A stretch of 64,000 bases of DNA from Pseudisothecium myosuroides. Its lineage: Eukaryota > Streptophyta > Bryopsida > Hypnales > Lembophyllaceae. The position numbers were made by a program, and so were the translations under genes. This document shows, piece by piece, positions 58,241 to 64,000 of this stretch (position 1 is its first letter; each line of letters starts with the position of its first letter). The notes under the pieces are model-generated. The model was given only the letters and a program-made list of their open reading frames with translations. It made no database searches and had not been told where the DNA came from. The stretch is from the NCBI GenBank assembly GCA_951799445.1, contig OX637287.1, positions 8,680,001-8,744,000 of the forward strand. The letters are read 5' to 3'.

Positions 58241-59172
58241 CCCCTACAGGACCAAGGCCTTTTTTCTGCCAAAAAACAGTGAAAACTGCCATTTCTATAG
58301 CAAACAGTAAAAAAAATTGAAAATGTTTTTTTTGCAAATCTAACCGTAGGATCTTACACCTAACTAGTATGAGAATGTGTGGAAAAAATTTCAGAATTTT
58401 TGACCGCACAGATTGCAAGATATCTGCGTTTAAAGTGAAAAAAACAAGTTTTTCAACACATTGTGGGACTAGATTTTTTGACTTTAAACATTTTTAATTA
58501 AAAAATTTTGCACTACAGAGTTTTGAGCTTTAAATCTTTATAGAGGAGAATTGAGTTGAGAGTCTAGGAAAAAAAAAGAAATTCAAAAAAACTTAATTAT
58601 CATTCTTAAAAAAATTGTTAAGTAGAAGTAAGTACGAGATAGAAGGAAAATCTAAAATATTAATATCTCTTAGATGGAATTAAAATTCACTAATCCCAAT
58701 GGTGAGATTGTTCGAGCAACTAAACTAAACCATGCAAAAAAAAAAATTTGAAAAATTTGAAAGATTGCATTCAGAAATGAATCCTACAAGTTATTTTTCT
58801 CAAGAAGATGCTCTAATTGCCCAAAAAACAAGAATGTCCATAACTTTCTCATAACATATCCAAATGAAATGAATCAAAGCTTTCCGAATAGACAAAAATA
58901 TAATCTATGAGAAAAAAAATATTAAAAAAAAAAATTCAAATTTTTGTCCATTTTTTTTTGCTGCCCGGGCTGCCCGCCGTCCCCTATTTTGAGCTTATTT
59001 GGTCATAACTTTTTTTCCCGAGCACCGATTGTGAAAAAAATTATATTCCCACAAAGCTTATCAGTTTTTCTATCTCCCAAAAAAGTTTCAAAAAATCACA
59101 AGAAAATTTCAGCCCGTAGGTACCTGCCCGAAAACGCATTTGTCCCCCGAAGGGACAACGGTCCTTTAGGGG
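58241..59172 (+). mobile_element. TTAA-flanked element with CCCC-starting inverted ends (piggyBac-like MITE), copy 1
   Basis: The left end CCCCTACAGGACC is matched by the right end GGTCCTTTAGGGG, one mismatch in 13 bases. Both are directly flanked outside by TTAA (58237-58240 and 59173-59176). A subterminal hairpin TTGTCCC-CCGAA-GGGACAA lies just inside the right end. Homology to the second copy stops right at TTAA, which confirms the boundary. TTAA duplications with tips beginning CCC are the mark of the piggyBac superfamily. The 932-base interior is AT-rich and non-coding. Confidence 0.75.
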
Positions 59173-59176
59173 TTAA

Positions 59177-60344
59177 TTCAAAGGTCCTCCTTTCCCTATT
59201 CCAATGCTAAAATCCCACTGTAAACTAGCTCCAACTAAAGTCAGTAAAAAGGGTAAAAATCTACTTCTTGGAGGTTATCGTTTTTGACCAAGGTGACTAG
59301 CTAGGGTGGTTTGGAAGGTCTTAGGGAGTAAGAAAAGACCCTTCGTTGGCTTCGTTTTGACTTCGTGTGCTCCCGGGACGCCGGTTAACTCCATGTAAAT
59401 CCCACCAAGTTGATAATTTGAAAGGATGTCGGTGATTCGGGCACCTCCTGCTATCGAAACATCATGAAACTTGTTAGGACGTGTTATTAGCATAAAAGAA
59501 GCTAACTTAGTTTTTAGTGAGATTTTACCGCCACTTGGGTAATTATCGTGAATTTCCCATCATGATTTTAGGTGGTTGACCATCCGGAAGGGGTATCTCT
59601 TCAATCCAGAAAATTTTGAAACTTCTTGGGGAACCTCTCAGGGAGTTCCCCAAGAGATGTGCAAGTTTATGTCTTGATCTTGCATGTTTTGATACGGAAA
59701 GTAAAAATACACTTCCGTTGGTTTATCAACAGTTAGGGAATCTTCCGCATACGGGGGAATCTTGGCGAATGGATTTTGCTTTTGACTTACCGATATAGTT
59801 CCGATCCTATATTGCAATCCGGTGGCTATAGATCCCTTTGCTAGCCCGTCTTGAGAAAGTGACGCTTGCATGCTAACAATTGGGGTTTCTACTATTTGTC
59901 GATGGGATGGGGAATTAAAACCTCTCTTGGGGCATCCAAGGCTAAGAATCTTCCTAAACTATCCTCAGACCAATTTAGCCAAGCATGGTCACATGCACAA
60001 TGGTTTTAGGCTATTTTGGGTAAAAACCCTCAAACCTATTAGCTCCCAGCCTTCCACTACTTCCGTGGTTTTAACCTATTCACAAGTGGGTTTTGGAACT
60101 ATTTTAGGGATAAAAGGCTATTTAGGACCAAAGGGCATATTGGTATGTAACATGCCCATTTCGATTTTACACGCTTTTTAGGGTTTTTTGTATATAATTA
60201 CAACTTAAATTGCAAAATTTAGAAAAAAAGAAAACTGTGAGTCCCAAGTGACGAATTGGGAGCTCATAGACCCCCGAATATCTGACATGACATGCCTTAT
60301 CAGCACACTTGTATTCCATTTAAGAATTTTAATATTTCTTTTTG
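59177..60344. other. Intergenic, no gene recognised
   Basis: Open frames of 70-100 codons on both strands have no recognisable domain. No repeat boundary or RNA gene was found. Confidence 0.4.
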
Positions 60345-61193
60345 AAATGTCAATTTAGACGTCTAGATAGACGTTTTTGGAGACATCAACTGTTGCACAC
60401 CATACCCATAAGTTAAAGTCAGTAGAAAATATTTATTTAAAAATAAAATAATATGAATAAAAACAATTGTTGAATTCAACAAGAATTTAAAAGCACTTGT
60501 CATCTACCATCAAGAGAATTTTGATGGTCAAATGAAGGAATTACTTCATTAAAAGTTAGTAAAAATAAGGGGTTGAGAGGTCCTATTTATATCCATTGTC
60601 CTTCCATAGTGAGACAAAAAATATGGGATAACTAAAAATGGGAACTTGACTATTGTAAGTCTCCACGTTATTTCAGACATCTTGATGTCATTTCAGACAT
60701 GTGGATCATGTTGTTTAAGACATTTTGCATTGAACACAATTCTCGCTTTACATATCGCATATGGATTGCTTCACTTCCTACCACCTCACTTGTATAAAGA
60801 CCATTTTTTTCATTCATGGTGCACATCCATCCATTTCCCTTTTAAATGGTGGCTGCCCTTCCCTTAAATTTTTCACATATGGTCAACATTTTATCATAGA
60901 CCGTAGTAATTTTTACAAACTTATCTATAATCAAAATTTGTCTACTTGCTAACGTGGTATTCTATGTTTTTTTGGACGTTCGAAAAAACATCAACATGTC
61001 TTCAATCATGTCAAATAAAATGGCAACGTCAATGATAACATCAACTTCAATTTCCAGAAACGTGCCAATGTTTTTTGCAACATCCACGAAAACCTACCTT
61101 GTCCAGCCAGATGTCCTCTAATATTGTCATGTTTTATCGGACATCGCATATTAGTGGTAAAACATCTCCAAAAACGTGGTTTTCTTATAGTAT
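60345..61193. mobile_element. Probable CACTA-like element with degraded left end
   Basis: The right end AAAACGTGGTTTTCTTATAG (then T-A) inverts to a CACTATAAGAAAAC-like terminus. ACGTTTTTGGAGACATC near 60371 at the left mirrors ACATCTCCAAAAACGT near the right end. The interior is full of short GACATC/GATGTC and AACGTG/CACGTT words, like the subterminal motif clusters of CACTA elements. No transposase is present. Confidence 0.45.
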
Positions 61194-61931
61194 TATAATG
61201 GTCTTTTTTCGGGGGGTTTAGAAATTTGCACTGACTATGTTAAGTTTTTAGTGATGCGAGTTGTTTGGAGGGATTTGGTGTTTGCTTTGGTTTAAGAGGT
61301 TTGAGATTTTTAAGGGCTCAATGTCAAAAACAAAGGACAACATTTCAAACCTCGATAACTTAACATGTTCTTTGTTGCAGGTGATGGAACATAAACGCAA
61401 AATGAAACAGAAGAAGGGCAAGCGTGCTGGCATGGGTGGTGTAGGGATTGAGTAGCAGATTGAGCAGGGACATGGTCCGAAAGCAGTTCAACATGGAATC
61501 AGGATGGGCATTCATTTTGGTGAGGATAGTATGGGACAGTAAGGGGATTTTCTTGGCAGGTTGGATGTAGCAGAGGCAGGTGAAGCAGCTCACTGTAGTT
61601 GTTAACCAACTCTCTTTGGTGGTGCCTAATTCCAAGGCACTCACCAAGAATCACCTTCGTGTATTAGCATGTACCATTTTGTGTGTATGTGTGTATTTTT
61701 TGTTTTTGTTTTTTAATGTTCTTCTCAAAGTTTTTGGGGTGTTTCTAATTTTTTTCTTGGTTTGCAGGGGAGGTAATAGCTTAGGTTGCACGTGTTCAAA
61801 GCTAGACAAAACATGGTCGCCATGTTCTGAATACCAAGCCGTACTAGTTTTTTGTGAAGTCTGCTAGGGCTGCTAAGTTTGCCACAAATGCAGGGATGGC
61901 GTACACCGGTGCATTCTTGCCATTGGTCCAA
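61194..61931. other. Intergenic, possible exon-like scraps
   Basis: TTGTTGCAG before 61381 is a good acceptor followed by a Lys/Arg-rich frame (HKRKMKQKKGKRAG). TTTGCAG before 61769 is another possible acceptor. No protein family is recognised. These could be captured gene fragments inside mobile DNA. Confidence 0.3.
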
Positions 61932-62026
61932 GGCCACAATAGTACTGAAATGAGATGAAATGTGCTGCCCCTCGAGAAGTTCTTGAGGAGCGGCATATTT
62001 CATCTCATTTCAGTACTATTGCGGCC
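61932..62026. repeat. Near-perfect hairpin, ~42-bp arms, ~11-base loop
   Basis: The left arm begins GGCCACAATAGTACTGAAAT and the right arm ends ATTTCAGTACTATTGCGGCC, with only a few mismatches over 42 positions and a loop around GAGAAGTTCTT. The length and tight loop are compatible with a miRNA or siRNA precursor, or with a minimal inverted-repeat element. Just downstream the plus frame continues with IKEGLDVMALDKPNF-type sequence of unknown origin. Confidence 0.85.
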
Positions 62027-62166
62027 ATGGAGGTTGCTATAAAGGAGGGCTTGGATGTGATGGCACTTGACAAGCCAAATTTTCAGCTTGAACTTCATGA
62101 TCAGGTTTTGTGCTCAAAAACTTTTAGGAGCTGCGCAAGTGTTTTGGTACTTTTTAGATGCAACAT

Positions 62167-62530
62167 CACTACTAGAAAAAACCATGTCCGTTTCAGCATA
62201 GATTTTGCATAGTTATGTTAATAGGAAGAGTTGATTAAGACAACTTGATTCGGACACTTTTCAGTATAAATTTATGCTGATTCGGACAATCTTCTAAAAT
62301 TTTAATCAATTTTTTTCTCATCTGCTACTCAAAGTTTTCAAGCAACTGAAATTTTTTTGGCTATCCAAATTTTTTTGGCTGTCCGAATTTTTTTTCGGGT
62401 AGCAGTTCAATTTTTTTTCAAAACAACAACCCACCATGTGGGCAACCAAGGGAAGGTTCAAACCTTGAACCTCTTAGTTAGTAACCATGGACTCCAACCA
62501 TTGCACCATGGTTGGAGTCCCTTGTTAGAA
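62167..62530. mobile_element. CACTA-type terminus with adjacent tRNA-like boxes (minus)
   Basis: CACTACTAGAAAAAACCATG at 62167 is a typical plant CACTA terminus. About 330-350 bases inward, a minus-strand tRNA-like head appears: A box GGTGCAATGGTTGG (near 62511-62494) and B-box-like GGTTTGAACC (near 62467-62455). The same order and orientation relative to the terminus occurs in the 52311-52953 element. The other end was not identified. Confidence 0.5.
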
Positions 62531-63270
62531 GATGGTTAGTTAAATGTATTTATGCATTTTTTGTTTCTAATTTCGTTTCTATTTTGCAAAGTCAGCAGAC
62601 TTTAAAGGCACATATCTCCTTCATAATAAGTCCGTTTTTCATGAAACTTGTTGGAAATGATAGATATTGAAGTCTAGTCTTAGTGGTAAAATTTTAAATT
62701 TATTACAGCATGTTATGAAAATCTGACAAGCATTTTCCTAGAGGTGGTTTGGCCAAAGTTAGTTTTATTTATTTATGGTTGTATTTTTGCAAAGTCAGAC
62801 AACTTTGCAAGCAATTTCTCCTTCATAGTAAGTTTGCTTTTCATGAAACTTGTCGAAAAATTAATAGATATTGAAGTCTAGTTTTAGTGGTAAAATTTTC
62901 AATCTATTATAGCATGTTTTGAAAATTTGGCAAGCATTTTTCTGAAGGTGGTTTGGCCAAAACTTAAAAATAAAGAGTTCTATTTTAGAATAGTTCAAAT
63001 TTAAAAGTTTGAATAGTTGAAAACTCATATTTTGAATAGTTCAAAACTTAGAATTTTTATTATATTTCTAAATTACCATTGTCCTCTTGGGGAACAAAAT
63101 TTTTTCTTCAAATATTATGTTTTGTGTACATGTGAAGCTTGATTTGCTCTACTTGAACTTGTGTTGAAAAAATTATGAACTCTTAATTATGCAATCTAAG
63201 AATTTTTGTGATAAAATAACCTATACGGTTCATTTTTTAGTGCAATTTTCAAAAAAGTTCACAATTGTTT
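62531..63270. repeat. AT-rich region with a diverged direct duplication
   Basis: About 62578-62770 and 62785-62965 are diverged direct copies sharing TATTTTGCAAAGTCAG, TTTCATGAAACTTGT, ATAGATATTGAAGTCTAGT, TAGTGGTAAAATTTT, TATTA-AGCATGTT and GTGGTTTGGCCAAA. No gene. Confidence 0.8.
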
Positions 63271-63274
63271 TTAA

Positions 63275-64000
63275 CCCCTAAAGGACCGTTGTCCCTTCGG
63301 GGGACAAATGCGTTTTCGGGCAGGTACCTACGGGCTGAAATTTTGTCGTGATTTTTTGAAACTTTTTTTTGAGATAGAAAAACTGATAAGCTTTGTGGGA
63401 ATATAATTTTTATCACAATCGGTGCCCGGGAAAAAAAGTTATGACTATATAAGCTCAAAACAGGGGACGGCGGGCAGTCTGGGCAGCAAAAAAAAAATGG
63501 AAAAAAATTTGAATTTTTTTTTTTAATATTTTTTTTCTCATAGATTATATTTTTGCCTATCTGGAAAGCTTTGATTAATTTCATTTGGATATGTTATGAG
63601 AAAGTTATGGACATTCTTGTTTTTCGGGCAGTTAGAGCATCTTCTTGAAAAAAATAACTTGTAGGATGCATTTCTGAATGAAATTTTTCAAATTTTTCAT
63701 ATTTTTTTTTTTTGCATGGTCTGATTTACTTGTTAGAACAATCTCACCATTGGGATTAGTGTATTTTAATTCCATCTAAAATATATGAATATTTTAGATT
63801 TTCCTTCTATCTTGTACCTACTTCTACTTAACAATTTTTTTAAGAATGATAATTAAGTGTTTTTGAATTTTTTTTTTTCCCCCTAGACTCTCAACTCAAT
63901 TCTCCACGATAAAGATTTAAAGCTCAAAACTCTGTAGTGCAAAAATTTTAAGATAAAAATGTTCAAAGTCAAAAAATCTAGTCCCGCAATGTGCTGAAAA
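63275..64000 (-). mobile_element. TTAA-flanked piggyBac-like element, copy 2 (truncated by window end)
   Basis: This is the reverse complement of about 58440-59172 with few differences. It starts at TTAA (63271-63274) followed by CCCCTAAAGGACCGTTGTCC and runs off the window. It is in the opposite orientation to copy 1, about 4.1 kb away. High similarity implies recent spread. Confidence 0.8.

Overview
This is nuclear DNA of a land plant. The genes are eukaryotic and intron-rich, with short GT-AG introns. Several products are plant- or plastid-specific: a plastid ribosome-associated S30AE protein (PSRP1 type), a plant (6-4) photolyase, a nodulin-like/MFS transporter, and an organelle-type J-domain protein. 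The clearest clue to the lineage is a complete CYB5D1-type gene. That family is tied to motile cilia and flagella, so a plant with swimming sperm is likely (bryophyte, lycophyte, fern or similar). The species cannot be fixed from the sequence alone.

The first 40 kb is gene-rich, with eight genes that can be modelled to the base from open frames, splice sites and family conservation. In order they are: a mitochondrial rhomboid-like protease (minus, single exon, 348-1289); 3-hydroxybutyryl-CoA dehydrogenase (plus, 4 exons, 3157-5212); UVR3-type (6-4) photolyase (minus, 15 exons, 6326-11254); 26S proteasome subunit RPN12 (plus, 7 exons, 15023-17688); PSRP1-like ribosome hibernation factor (minus, 5 exons, 18541-20694); CYB5D1-like protein (plus, 4 exons, 22985-24861); nodulin-like/MFS transporter (plus, 3 exons, 28990-31865); J-domain protein (minus, 7 exons, 37013-40063). 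All eight models join in frame to single uninterrupted proteins of family length. Three pairs are head-to-head (rhomboid/HBDH, UVR3/RPN12, PSRP1/CYB5D1). The neighbours have housekeeping or unrelated roles and do not form a pathway.

From about 32 kb onward, apart from the J-domain gene, the DNA is AT-rich and dominated by non-autonomous DNA-transposon-like elements. There is one F-box/kelch-like relic at 42671-44134, with an in-frame stop and no F-box, and a few unrecognised exon-like frames. The elements include a Stowaway-type MITE with TA duplications, a 780-bp almost perfect palindrome with Tc1/mariner-like ends, and two inverted copies of a TTAA-flanked element with CCCC-starting inverted ends (piggyBac-like). 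There are also CACTA-like ends associated with tRNA-promoter-like boxes, a family of about 300 bp with GTAGGAGG ends (five copies), and long foldback repeats. No transposase or reverse transcriptase gene is visible, so these look like passengers.

The structures most worth a second look are: the TTAA/CCCC element; the regular array of eight near-palindromic motifs at 53274-53750; homologous sequence shared by the two introns of the MFS gene; a tight 42-bp-arm hairpin at 61932-62026; and a repeat family found inside introns of both the photolyase and the J-domain gene.
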